In this document: positions 1-17,682 of the stretch, in pieces
Layout of the letters: each line of letters begins with the position of its first letter
Numbering within the stretch: the first letter of the stretch is position 1
NCBI GenBank assembly: GCA_018857735.1
Contig: JABMCL010002926.1
Coordinates: forward strand, 52,501 to 116,500
Source of the DNA: Alviniconcha marisindica
Taxonomy: Eukaryota; Mollusca; Gastropoda; Provannidae
Length of the DNA: 64,000 nucleotides
Reading direction: 5' to 3'
Position numbers and translations under genes: made by a program
The notes under the pieces: generated by a model
What the model saw: the letters and a program-made list of their open reading frames with translations, nothing else
Database searches by the model: none
What the model was told of the DNA's origin: nothing

Positions 1-125
1 ACACACAGATAACACATAATTGTCAAAATGGTGATTGCAGAATTAGAAGCCGGCTGAAAATATCGTGTTGGCTTAAAAGAAGCAAGCAGAACGACAGTCC
101 GCTCTCATCTTGCTCACTGTCTTAA

Positions 126-415
126 TTATCGGTAAAAAATCCACAGAACCAAATCTCTTGTTATCAGGCAACAAGTATATATAAACTTTGCTCGCAAAAA
201 TCCACAGAACCAAATCTCCTGTCATCAGGCAAAAAGTATATATATATACTTTGTTCGCAAAAATCTACCGAACCTCGCAAAAATCCACAGAACCAAATCT
301 CCTGTCATCAGGCAACATGTATATATACTTTGCTCGCAAAAATCCACAGAACCAAATCTCCTGTCATCAGGCAACGAGTATGTAGATATATATATATATA
401 TAGTTTGCTCTCAGA
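126..415. repeat. Minisatellite downstream of the membrane-protein gene
   Basis: About five imperfect copies of a 55-75 bp unit. Each carries AAAAATCCACAGAACCAAAT followed by a CATCAGGCAAC segment and a short TATATA run. It lies just past the stop codon of the gene on the minus strand, so it is either its 3' UTR or intergenic. No AATAAA signal on the minus strand was seen between position 1 and the stop, so the transcript end probably lies outside the window. Confidence 0.8.
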
Positions 416-447
416 AATAAACAACAAACACAAACGATGTCGTTTTG

Positions 448-3258
<2,811 letters not shown>

Positions 3259-3299
3259 CTCGGAAATAGGGATTCAGGCTTCGTGGGAATAACCGTGGC

Positions 3300-5190
3300 T
3301 TAGGAAACAGATGCCATTCACGGAGCAGAGCTTACACAGTAACAGGCCAAACTCTGCCAAAGACGGGGGAGGTGCTTGACCACGAGACAGTTCACCACCA
3401 CGACTGCGGCGAAGAGAAACAACTGAGCACCGAGAAGCTGACCACGCAGTCACCTTTGTAGGCTACTGGACACGACAGCTCTGGATGCCAAATCTACTTG
3501 GCACGCAGAGGCGGGTCAAAGCACCGGCGTGGCTGGGGTGGGGTGTGTGTTTTTTTCTCCGCCTCTCCAGTGAAAGAGCAGTCAGCAGCACTGTGAATGG
3601 TATGCACAGACAAGTCTTCATCCCACAGTCCAAGGTCTGTATACGTACGAGGCGTTGAATTCAGTTCAGTTTCTCCGGGGGTCTCCCACTGGGGCGCCAA
3701 GACGAACAGGCCTACCGAATGGGAGTGCCAGAAATGCAGGTAATCCGGCTATGCATGCGCACAATCTTAATACCTTTTGGCAAAGCGTACGCGCTCGATT
3801 AAAGGAGCTGACCGAAGTGTTGTAGTTTTTTTTCTTCTCCTTCTTCTCCTCTCTCCATATGTCTCACTGTGTTTGTTGTTGTGAATTTTCTTTTTTGTTT
3901 TGCTTGTTTGTAGAATGTGTTTTGGTTGTTTCATATGCAAATAACAGCCTATCCATGTATTGATATAGATATATGCATGCATTTATTCTCAAGTCTGCGT
4001 GGCCTGCATCTAGGCCTAGGCCTCTACCTTTCGTTACCCAGTATGTTCCCTCATTTCCTGCTCATGTCACTTATGAAATCGACTGCCGATTGCACCAGTG
4101 GCATATGTTCTCAAATGCCTTGTGCGTGTCTTTGTAAAAAAAAAAAAAAAAAAAAAAAATCTGGAATTTAAAAAGAAAAAGAAAAAGAAAAAAGTGTCCG
4201 CCACTGTTAATATTTTGTTTTCTTAGCCAGTATGTACACGAGCACTCGCCCTGATATAACCATACGGGTTGACTGGGCGTCATTTTTGAAGAATTTTTTT
4301 TTTTTAAGTTGCTTACTGTGCATGAACACATCGCATAGAAGCCTCATATATTTGGTGGTTGTTCTCATTAACTTCGTATTGTATCGTTACTTTGCATTTG
4401 AACAAATCCTTGTTATTTAAACCAAATACCGTACCTTGAAGCTTTTTCAGGCTTAACACTTTCTCTGCCGTGCTTACAGTGCCGTCACTCCCAAAACAAC
4501 CAAAAAAATGCCAAATTTGAAATACGTAAGGCCTTCCCCCCCCCCCCCCCCCTTCGCATGAGTGCGTGAAAGGATTTCTATCAAAATGCAAAGCACTGAA
4601 TGTGTCAAGGTTTTATTGAGCTTTTTGTCCCTGGGGGCTAGAAAGCGAAGTTACATTCGCACACGACATTCCTTATGAACAAGTACATGAGTTCTACTAA
4701 TAAATAACTACCACACTTTATATATAAGACAAAAATAAATGCTTAAACACAAAACAAAGTTGTTACAAATATGTAAGGCTAAGGCGCAAAAATTAAGTAT
4801 TTCTTTTTTTCGTTGTGTTTCGCTATTGGCTTAATCAAAATAACTCAAGATACAACTAATAAATTTAGCAAGCTTAACATTCTTAGATTTGGAGTCATAT
4901 TCATGAGGCTACAAAATTTGGGCACGTTGGGATGATGTGTATAATATTTATCAACATACTTAGTACGGTTTCTCTTGACATTTTCATTGGAACAGTTAAG
5001 CAAATAGTGAAATTCATCTCCTGCCTCACCATTGACACAAACAGTACATAATTATTCTTTCATCCCTTGGAATACCTAACGATCGTCTTTGCTGGATTGG
5101 CAGTCTGTCGTTAATAAGTCTAAATTTCAATACTCTTGAAAGTAGATTTGTTATAGGACCGGAACATATATACTGCTTGCAGCCATCCGT
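3300..5190. other. Intergenic stretch without a supported gene
   Basis: Lies between the minus-strand membrane-protein gene and the next repeat block, so it should include that gene's promoter and 5' UTR (from about 3259 upward). It holds poly-A runs at 4136-4160, a C-run near 4538-4552 and AT-rich sequence. No conserved protein segment was recognised. Confidence 0.5.
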
Positions 5191-5194
5191 GTCT

Positions 5195-5427
<233 letters not shown>

Positions 5428-5499
5428 ATACTTTTCAGCCCGGAAATTTTACAGGCTGCGGCAGTGAAGGGGTTAAGGGGTTCTCGTCTTCTCCATTTT

Positions 5500-5710
5500 C
5501 TTCATTGTTGTTGTTCTTCTGGTTCTTCGTTGTTGTTTGTTCTTCTGGTTCTTCATTGTCGTTGTTCTTCTGGTTCTTCATTGTCGTTGTTGTTCTTTTG
5601 GTTCTTCATTGTCGTTGTTCTTCTGGTTCTTCATTGTTGTTGTTCTTCTGGTTCTTCGTTGTTGTTGTTGTTGTTGTTGCTGTTGTGGTTGTGGTTGTTT
5701 TTGTTATTGT
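5500..5710. repeat. GTT/CTT-rich minisatellite
   Basis: Seven or more copies of a unit built from TTCTTCTGG and TTCTTCATTGTCGTTG, grading into (GTT)n. Open frames of Val/Leu/Cys across it are compositional. Confidence 0.9.
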
Positions 5711-5719
5711 TGTTGCTGC

Positions 5720-9250
<3,531 letters not shown>

Positions 9251-9251
9251 T

Positions 9252-9411
9252 GTTTTTTGCCTCAGAATCATACAGATCACTTTTTCTGCCCTCAGAATCA
9301 TACTGATGATTTTTTCTGTCCTCAGAAAAATACTAATGATTTTTTCTGTCCTCAGGATCAAACTGATTTTCTGTTCTCAAAATCAGTCTGATTGTTTTTT
9401 CTGTCCTCAGC
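9252..9411 (+). repeat. Tandem array of splice-acceptor-like units before MOSMO
   Basis: Six imperfect units of 27-30 bp. Each is a T-rich pyrimidine tract, then CTGTCCTCAG, then a stretch like AATCATACTGATGA. Five of the six keep a consensus 3' splice site (pyrimidine tract plus CAG); one has CAA. The last unit ends at CAG 9410-9411, thirteen bases before the MOSMO ATG, and is the likely acceptor of a 5' UTR intron. Confidence 0.8.
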
Positions 9412-9423
9412 ATCAGACTGACC

Positions 9424-9930
9424 ATGGACAAGCTGAGCATGATATCTGGTGCCCTCTTCTTGGCGGCAGACATATTTGCTGTCACCAGCCTGGCCATGCC
9501 ACACTGGATTGTCTCAGAGATTGGTGGAGACACCAACATCGGCTTGCTTAAGACCTGCCTCACCATATACGGTCGTCCTTCCATCTGCTTCGTTCCCGAC
9601 CCCGTGCGTGGGGAGTGGCTGCTGACGTTTGTCTGCATCGTGCTGGGCGTTCTATGCATCAACGTCACCATTTTTCTCCTGGCATTCTCCTACTGGCAGT
9701 GCAGGGTCATCAAGTTCGCTCGCTGGCTCGGCTTCCTGGCCATGATCCTCTTCTGCTTGGCGGCTGTCATTTTCCCCATCGGCTTCGACATGGACCAGAT
9801 TGGAGGGGAGGCCTACCAGCTGCCTAACAACTTCCGCGTGGGCATTTCCTACATCTTCTTCGTGCTGGCCCTGTGGATCACAGTTGTATCCCAGCTGTTT
9901 GCTAGCAAGGTGTGCCTTCCGCACTTCTGA
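9424..9930 (+). CDS. MOSMO: MOSMO, modulator of Smoothened
   Basis: A 168-residue four-helix membrane protein. Family knowledge: in vertebrates MOSMO works with MEGF8 and MGRN1 to lower Smoothened at the cell surface and so damps Hedgehog signalling. The match to the human protein (167 residues) is by recall. The N-terminus starts MDKL and continues ISGALFLAADIFA (residues 7-19). Also shared are MILFCLAAVIFPIGF (107-121), YQLPNN (131-136) and the C-terminal KVCLP (162-166). Hydrophobic helices lie at about 7-25, 65-89, 99-121 and 140-161. The first extracellular loop has GLL and a Cys pair (45, 55), like the claudin/PMP22 fold. The start has an ideal context (ACCATGG) and the stop is TGA. The whole coding region is in one exon here. 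The upstream CTGTCCTCAG suggests an intron in the 5' UTR. Confidence 0.94.
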   Translation: MDKLSMISGALFLAADIFAVTSLAMPHWIVSEIGGDTNIGLLKTCLTIYGRPSICFVPDPVRGEWLLTFVCIVLGVLCINVTIFLLAFSYWQCRVIKFARWLGFLAMILFCLAAVIFPIGFDMDQIGGEAYQLPNNFRVGISYIFFVLALWITVVSQLFASKVCLPHF

Positions 9931-11450
9931 CCAACATCACTCCCAGTCCCCCACTTTTGGGACTACAGCCAAAATGGAACTGACCTCTAGTCAAGCTTGA
10001 CGGACGGGCCGTGATTAGCCAATCACCACGCAGAGACCTGACGCACCTCTGCCTGGATTTACAGCTGTCGTTTGTTTTGTCTGACGCAATTTAATACTCA
10101 TCAGAGCCAAGGGAGTGATGAACATGGACTGAAAACGGTGACATGGATGTGCCTAGGGACTCTGCAACTCTGAAAGTGAAAGACAGTGCTTAGCCAGATT
10201 GATTGGAACCCGGGGTCCGATTCATTATATATATATATATGTGTGTGTGTATAATTATCATTCCCTAAGCCTCATCAAAGTGTGGAGAAATGCAATATAA
10301 ACGTAAGAGCTGGACGAAAGTTTATTCATCCCCATAAACAGCCTCATGTAAACATGATGCCTTGATGGCAGTTTTCATAGCTTAAAATATATATATATAT
10401 TATTCATTTTCATGTGCCACATACTTAATAGACTGAGGCAGAACTTATTTGCAAAACCTTCACATACACAAAGTAGACCCTCAGTTACTTCTATTATTCT
10501 TTGGTTTTATTTATGTTCATAATTATTTATACATGTATTTTTAGTGGGACATAGCACCTACTGTATTGTTTTTTTTAGGCCTTGTGCGGTCATACCATTG
10601 TGCTACTAGTAGTAGTACTACGACCCAACCACTACTAGTATTAGTAGTCAGTGGTTTGCGCAGTGAACAAGCATATTTTACAGTCATTTAGCATGTGACA
10701 GTAGCTGGTTGCCAGTTAAAAAAACATTTTAATGTATCATAATCATAATGATGTGAAAATACTGTTTATTGAAAAGACATCCTGTGATTTTGGTAAACAA
10801 ATAATGAAATACTTGAAATTTGGTAGTGCTCATGTAGTGTAATGGAAACATGTTTTATGGTCTTGTTGCACTGAATGGCCAATAATTAAAATGATTTCTT
10901 GGTTCGGTGATTAGTCGACAGTGTGTCCATTATAACTTCTCTGACTGGTACAACTGGGTAAGCCTTATGAAGGTAAGGTTCCTGCAAGGGATAATTAAAT
11001 ATATAAAACAATATTTTTAAAAAATCCTTTTTTGACTGGAGGGTAGGGTGAGGAGTGAGTATTAGTGTTAACTAGAATCTTAACAGTATTTGGGACTCTT
11101 GTGCAATCTCACCAACATGGAATAGCATTGCTGACGGCATAAACAAACTTTGTTCCCAATGCCAGAAACAGGTTTTTTTAAATCGTTTTTTTCTTTCTTT
11201 CTGTTGGATGTTATTTTTATACAGTAATAGTATTACTAATATTAATCGGTTAATTTATACATATTAGTGATGATAAATTTAATGGAGCCGTGAAATCCAC
11301 CCTCGTTGCATGAAATCTGTGTATACTTGTCATGATATTAATAACAAACTTAAAGGAGCAGTGAAATCCTCTGTGCATAGGGATAAATGAACACTTTCTT
11401 GCACATAAGACACAGCCTCCGGGACAACAGACTTAACAAAGACAAGTGTT
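9931..11450. other. 3' UTR and downstream of MOSMO
   Basis: AT-rich with short TA/TG runs at 10226-10252 and 10385-10402 and a CTACTAGTAGT-rich patch at 10602-10650. No other gene seen. The MOSMO 3' end is uncertain: minus the transposon copy, AATAAA first appears well downstream (12759 and 12886). Confidence 0.45.
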
Positions 11451-11996
11451 GAAGCAAACTCCAAGCACTGGTTTATGACATCCTTCCTTCATCCACTGCC
11501 ATATTTAGTTACGCCATAGGGTCCAGAAAACTGTCAGCTAATGAGCAGTTTTTTGTTGGTGCTCAAACAGTAGTAAGTTTGTTACAAACAACTCAAATAA
11601 AACAAAGCGTGTCATTTATAGCTGTCAACAAAGTTTACACCAGCGCAAATAAAACCACAATTGTTTGAATTGAGATGGAACTCTTTTTCTTACCCGGGGT
11701 GGATGCGTCTCACGTTTACATGTGTGCTTTGGCGCTAGGTTGCTTCTACAGTCATATTAGTACCCGAACCTTTCGGAGGGCGCTGACCGCGTCACTGGAC
11801 ACCTGCGTGCAGATAAAGAGTACCCCTTCAGTGGCATAACTAAATCTGGCAGAGTTTGGAGGAGGGTGCCGGAAAGCGATGCTCGGAGTGTGGTGTTGAA
11901 GTGAGGAAAAATAATCAGTGATGCTCGGAGTGTGGTGCTGAAGTGAGGAAAAATAATCTTTGCAAGCATAGTTATTTTACTTAACAAAGACAAGTG
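11431..11996. repeat. 18 bp direct repeats flanking a MITE
   Basis: The sequence ACTTAACAAAGACAAGTG occurs exactly at 11431-11448 and again at 11979-11996, on either side of the terminal-inverted-repeat element. Between the element and the right copy a 40 bp segment (GATGCTCGGAGTGTGGTG onward) is also doubled. It may reflect the insertion event or a local duplication. Confidence 0.8.
11455..11892. mobile_element. MITE-like element, copy A (~438 bp)
   Basis: The two ends are imperfect inverted repeats of about 60 bp. Both contain the core ATTTAGTTACGCCAT in opposite orientation, then a CCTTCC block and an outer ACTCC[A/G]AGCA motif. A second copy in the opposite orientation lies at 30535-30972 and matches along its length, including the CTTACCCGGGGTGGATGCG/CGCATCCACCCCGGGTAAG segment. 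No transposase frame is present, so it would depend on an unseen partner. The superfamily was not identified. Confidence 0.78.
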
Positions 11997-14260
11997 AGGA
12001 TAAATAATCTTTCAGGTGAAGTTTTTTTCTTCTCTAGTCATTGATTACCTGCATAATACTGTATTCCCTGAAAAGTATTGATGTAGAGTTACCTTGAATC
12101 TGCATACACTTTTTATTCAAATAACGCAGATGCCATGATTATTTGATGTTGTGTTTTTGTGTCAATTGTCAACTTGTGTGCTATATTTGTGCAATTTAAC
12201 CTTAAACTTGCTAGTTTGTGAGAGGAAAGCATATTATTTCAGCTCTTTGTGCACATAACTGTTAATTATGTATGCTTCAGAAATGTTGATATAATTTACG
12301 AAGGGGTAGAAGAAAAAACTTGATGTTATCCTGTTGATCTTCACTTACATTAACAGTTACTGGTTTCCTCTTTCTGTGCAGATGTAAATATGCCTCTATG
12401 TCTTGCTTGCCTAACTTGTAATTACTTTGGGGGTGAAAAATTGCCTCGACTTGTGTTCAAATGCGGATTCAAGCTTTTTTTTCTGAAAAAAAGAAAAGAA
12501 AAAGAAGCGAATTGTTAAATTTTCTTCATGATCTGTAAATATTCATATACAGGTATTTGTGCTAAACAAAAAATATATATAAAAATTAAAAAGTTGACTG
12601 TCTCAATTCTCAGTAATATTTTCTTTTTAACAATTATTTGTGCTATAAAAATAAAAAAAACTATTAAAAAAGTGTCCGTCTCAGTTGTATTTTCTTTTTA
12701 ACAGTTATTTGTGCTAAAAAATGTTGTTTCTGTCCATCTCAGTAGTATTTTCTTTTTAGTAAATAAATAATGTGAATACTTTGACAACTCATACTGCATT
12801 GTTGTAAATCACATGCAGTCTCAGCATTGCTTTGGCCAGGAAGCTCCAGGTGAAAAATTACACCGATGACATGTGAATAGAAACTAATAAACAGTGACTC
12901 TCTCATGTAAAATAAGTGTGCGTGGCTCTGGCACCTGTGATAATAACCTACAGACTGTGTGCAGTCAACAATGAAATATGGTGAAAGGTTAATGGCAGGT
13001 TGCTCGAGTCAGTATAATGTTGTACAACTGTACGGTGTTGTACAACTTTACAACTTGTACATCACCATACAGTTGTACTTTAAACTGTATGGTTGAACAA
13101 CAGTGAGAAACACCCAACACTTAGACAAAACAAAACAAAAAACAACAAAAACTTGCCCTTTGTCACAGTTTGTGTGTGTGTAAAATCTATAGCAACTGCA
13201 GTTCCTTGTACGGCATCATCCTCAGGTGACCCTGCGTGGTTGACAGGACAGTAAAATTCAGGAACAAACTAACTTTTTGCGGAGTAGTGACCTGACAGTT
13301 CACTGAGAGGTTCACCAGCAGTTGATTGATGTCAGTTATGCCATCACAGAAAGGCTACATTTCTTTTGTAAGGTTACTTAACTTAGCCATCTGCCTCGAA
13401 CGGTTTCTGAAACTATGGTGGCTAAAGTTGAAGCTGATAGTTGTGGAAAAGTTTGGTTAAAAAACAGAAAGAAAGAAAGAGAACACAACCAAAACAATAT
13501 GCAATAACAAAAAAAATACGACAAAAACAAAATCCAAAAAATCTCTGCTTTGTTGAATTGTGGGCAACTGAACATGATAACAGCAACAGTAGTATTGTCC
13601 GCAAGTTGTATTAAGTAATGTATACAATATTCTTTTCTCATGTTCCAGATGCCTATTTTGGTATAGGTGTCTTCTTTTATGTCTTTTTTTTCTCCATTGT
13701 TCATGTTCTTGCAGTTTGTGCATTACCATGTTCTTTTACTAGCAGTTTTTGTGCTTTTATTATTGGTGCTATGTATTTTTTGTTCTTAGTGACAACACTT
13801 GCAACAGTCTTTGTTTATGATGTTTTTTTGATGGCTTGATGGACAAAGTGAAGTCAAAATAAAACTGAAACAGCTATGAAAATAAACGTTGCGGGTGTAA
13901 TGTTCACTTACTTTTTTCCCTTTCTGTTGTGCTGTAGGTTTGTAAAGGGCAGTGCCTGTCTTAACCCTTTTCCTACCACAAGGACATAGATAAGATTGTT
14001 TACTGTCCATGCTACAAAAACACATACCTGCCAACCCATACAGTTTACCAGTATAAAATATAGTTTTTTCATTATTTTGGGGGGATATGGCCATACCGGC
14101 AAATGGATACAGGAAAACATAATTTTCATGAGATTTTGTTGTTGCTTTAAACTGAGCAAAAAGATTGAAAAACTGTCAAATGAGCAGCCAATGAACGGCA
14201 TCACCAAATGCACACTGGCTGGCTAAGAAATCTCATCAGAAGTGAGGTTTGAAGTGCATG
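11900..14260. other. Intergenic AT-rich region
   Basis: No gene supported. It may include the distal MOSMO 3' UTR; an AATAAA at 12886-12891 is one candidate end. Repeated motifs AGTATTTTCTTTTTA and TGTACAACT occur at 12600-12770 and 13015-13080. A 13220-13256 segment recurs in the BTB gene (see 50442-50480). A hydrophobic open frame at 13618-13839 is T-rich and not convincing. Confidence 0.45.
12886..12891 (+). terminator. Candidate polyadenylation signal for MOSMO
   Basis: AATAAA followed by a TG/T-rich stretch. It would give a 3' UTR of about 3 kb containing the MITE. Other AATAAA motifs at 11597 and 13858 are alternatives; the choice is uncertain. Confidence 0.25.
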
Positions 14261-14261
14261 C

Positions 14262-14732
14262 AGTGGGGATAGCTCAGTGGTTAGAGTGCCGGACTGTGGT
14301 CGAAAGGTCGCGGGTTTCGAATCTGTGCTGGAGCGGCGGGAGAATTTTCTTCTCCAGGGTTAACTTTCTGTGCTGACTCTTATTTCGGTATCTGTTCCAC
14401 CCCTGTGTTACCGCGGTAGCACGTAAAAGACCCCGGTCATTCTGCCAAAAGCGCAGGTGGCAGGTTACAGCTAAATACTCATACACCTTACGTATGTGGC
14501 TTTGCATGAAGTGACATGGTGCATGGTTGTATGGTGTACACAAAACACGCCAAGATGGCAGTGGTTTCTTGTGGCACCAGCCATGCCAGCGCTGTAAGTA
14601 CACCACTTTGGTGAATATTAAAAAAACGCACTATAAAAAAGCTATTCACTCATGTAGAATCACATGCGAGCGCAGTGAGTCTGCTCGAGAGCGGAGAATA
14701 GCGCTATATAAAAGCGATCAATAATAATATTT
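14262..14732 (+). mobile_element. tRNA-derived SINE
   Basis: The head (14263-14340) has an RNA polymerase III A box (TAGCTCAGTGG, 14270-14280) and B box (GGTTTCGAATC, 14313-14323) at tRNA-like spacing. A tRNA-unrelated body follows with GCACGTAAAAGACCCCGGTC. The 3' tail reads GCGCTATATAAAAGCGATCA and then ATAATAATA. It is not a functional tRNA gene: the acceptor stem does not close and the body runs on for about 390 bp. Fragments of the same tail appear near 6275 and, on the other strand, near 25300-25345. Confidence 0.87.
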
Positions 14733-14739
14733 AGCACAA

Positions 14740-15415
14740 CATTGCTTCTTCCTTCCACTGCCACACGTGCCAATTGGAATTCAAAATGTCACTGGTGCCA
14801 GCAAAAAAAAAAAAAAGACCCCAGCCTGCATAAGGGAAAGACAGGTTCACAAACTCTGGACTAAGGTTTACTCCCAACAGGGGTTGACAGCTATGAATAC
14901 ATAGAAATTTGCTTCTTGGCTGCACATAATGTAAACCTTAAACTCCAGTCAACACACACAAACACTCTGAAGACAGCATGTATGTAACTTATGGACAAGC
15001 AGCAATCACATCAGGGGATCTAGCACAAAATATTATGTCAGATAAAATCAACTTAAAAGAAGCATTAAGTGCGTGCAGTTTAATCTCACAGTATAATATA
15101 ATAATAAGAGTATCATTCAAAGACACCTGTATGTATACACAGTTCCATATTTACCAACACACACACACACACACACTCTCTTCACATCACATAACGTTCT
15201 AGGAAGAGTTTTCCATTTGATGTCGGATGTTTGAATTAGACTTTTTCTGCATTCTCATGCAGAGCAGTACATCTCCAGATGAACATTTGTGGTTCGCTTC
15301 ACTTCTTTTTGAGACGGTTCTCTCAAGGAATCTGAACCAGAAATACAAACTATTGGCAGGAAAAAGGTTAAAGATCTGTTAACGATCCACAGTGGGGTTC
15401 CCTCTGCTGAGAACC
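14740..15415. other. Intergenic, no feature
   Basis: AT-rich sequence with a short (CA)n at 15157-15176. Nothing coding recognised. Confidence 0.5.
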
Positions 15416-15418
15416 CAG

Positions 15419-16088
15419 AGTTATCTAAGGTTCTATCTGCTAAGCCTGGAGTAGGTCGGGTCACGTTTTGGTGTGCTATCCAAGGCTGTATCTATTAAAC
15501 CTGGAGTAGGTCAGCACAGGCTTGAGTGTGTTATCCAAGGTACTATCTGTTAAGCCTGGAGTAGGTTTGTGTGTTATCCAAGGTTCTGTCTATCAAGCCT
15601 GGAGTAGGTCAGAACAGGTTTCTGTGTGCTATCCTGGAGCATGTCAGAACATGTTTTTGTGTGCTATCCAAGGGTCAAGCCTGGAGTAGGTCAGAACATG
15701 CTTCTGTGTGCTATCCAAGGTTCTATATATCTGTTATGCCTGGAGTATGTCAGAATACATTTTTGTGAGCTATCCGAGGTTGTATCTATTAAGCCTGGAG
15801 GAGGTCAGAACAGGCTTCTGTGTGCTATCCAAGGTTCTATTATGCCTGGAGCATGTCAGAATACGTTTTTGTGAGCTATCCGAGGTTGTATCTATTAAGC
15901 CTGGAGGAGGTCAGAACACGATTTTGTGTGCTGAGGTTCTATCTGTTAAACACGGAGTAGGTCAGAACATGTTTTTATGTGCTATCCGAGGTTTCATCTG
16001 TCAAGCCTGGAGTAGATCAGAACAGGTTTCTGTGTGCTATCCAAGGTACTATCTGTTAAGCCAGGAGTAGTTCAGAACACATTTTTGT
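15419..16088. repeat. Minisatellite, ~45-60 bp unit
   Basis: About twelve variable units containing AAGCCTGGAGTAGGTCAGAA, then a GTTTCTGTGTGCTATCC block and AAGGTTCTATCTGTT. Unit length changes from copy to copy. It lies beyond the likely 3' end of the DHRS7-like gene. Confidence 0.93.
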
Positions 16089-16099
16089 GGTATGGTAAT

Positions 16100-17680
16100 G
16101 TCATATGATGTCATAGCACGTGATGTCATGTATGATGTCATATAATGTGCTTTCCACTCAAACATATCCTCCAAAACACAATGCATATGGCTGCTGGGAT
16201 TAACTTTATTATAAAAAAAGTAAATAAAAACACACTTTCCGCTTGTGTTCAGCAACAGTAAATAGCAATATCCAGTAGCATATCCCACTCTGTTAGTCAC
16301 ATCACACGTACACCTATGTAAAATACAAATACCAGCGTAGGTCTGTCATTGTCAAAATACATACAAATGGCCACCTTTATCACAGTACATGCACATTCAT
16401 ACTACCAGTATCACTATTCATCACTAACACATAAACATTTAATGTGAAGAAACCTAAACTAGGCTACACATTTTAAGCAGGATGCCAAAACACCACCTAT
16501 TTCCATTGTGAAAAAAAATATTGTAGGTTCTTTAAGAATGTTAAAATGTTTTTTGTTTTGTTTTGTTTTTTACTTTAAAAAATCTTGTTTGTAGGGAGTA
16601 TATGAGTCCTGTTTCCAAGGTATATAAAAATGAATTAAAACTGAAACAGAAGTGCACTGTTGATTCAGAAAACAGAGTCAACAAACAAAGGGCATTTACA
16701 AGACCTGGACTAACAAGCAACATCACACGTAATTACACAACAGTGTTGTGACTCGCACATGATCGCCTGTAACCTGGCATGCAAGAAAAATAAAAATCAA
16801 GTACATTAGCTCCTGTTAATGCTATTAATCCTCTTTGCTAACTCACAGAAGTGTCTTAGATCTCATTCTGTTTCGGGTTACATCAAGTCCTATTCTAGAC
16901 AGTGTATTCAGAATCAATGCATTCAATCAACTGTACTTGTGTTAGTGTCAGTCACGTAAGTAACTGGGGCAAGGAAAGTCCTTGGAGTTAAATTTGACCC
17001 CACCACAGGTACTTGTAAAGGGCTAGTTTCAAAAGTTACGGAAAAATTGTAATAATTTACAATCGTTAAACAAATGTATGGAGAGGTGATAAGTATGTAG
17101 ATGTTGAGGGGTGGGGGTGGGGGAGGAATGGAAGGAGAATAGTCTGACTGCATTTTAGTACCAATCCAAATTCAGCAGTTTTTGACCCACATGAAAAAAA
17201 ATGTGAGTCTATGTAATGATCAGTCTTAAGCTGGCCAAATTGTAACTGCCTAAAATTAGGAGCCATACTGCTGAAAATGGTTGTTTAGTGGAAATATTTT
17301 AACAATGCTTGGCCTCCTTTGGCCTCTGTGTTTTTTTCCTGTCCAACTGTAATGGTCTAAAGTTAGTCACCATGCAGACTGAAAATTGTTGGTCATGGGA
17401 AATAACGTTCACCGGCTGAACTCGAAACATTCTCTCCCTTTTTTTTGTGACTGAAAACATGCCAGTGCTCCACTATAACTCTAAATACGATTTGCATAAG
17501 GAGCATCGAGGAAAAGTTAATGCAAAGTGGACAGTAGAGTGGGACCTCTGATAGAATCCCCACCTACCCTCCCCACCCACCCTCCACACATGAACTACTA
17601 AGAACATCACAAACAGACCCTCCACACAGATACACCACCCATCTTTCCAAGCCCTGCAGTTTTTTGACTTTTGGTGACAG
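16100..17680. other. Probable 3' UTR / downstream of the DHRS7-like gene
   Basis: No coding exon seen. The stretch above 16205 could be the distal 3' UTR of the minus-strand SDR gene. Contains GGTGGGGGTGG at 17111-17122 and AT-rich sequence. Confidence 0.4.
16205..16210 (-). terminator. Candidate polyadenylation signal of the DHRS7-like gene
   Basis: TTTATT on the plus strand, which is AATAAA on the minus strand, about 2.5 kb after the stop codon. If used, the 51 bp minisatellite at 17683-18690 would be inside the 3' UTR. Other signals nearer the stop were not searched exhaustively. Confidence 0.35.
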
Positions 17681-17682
17681 GT

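Noticed and set aside
13618..13839. Hydrophobic 73-codon plus-strand frame that looks like two membrane helices
   Set aside because: T-rich sequence gives Phe/Leu/Val codons by chance; no homology recognised and no splice or promoter context.
14263..14340. tRNA gene
   Set aside because: A and B boxes are present but the acceptor stem does not close and a SINE body follows directly.
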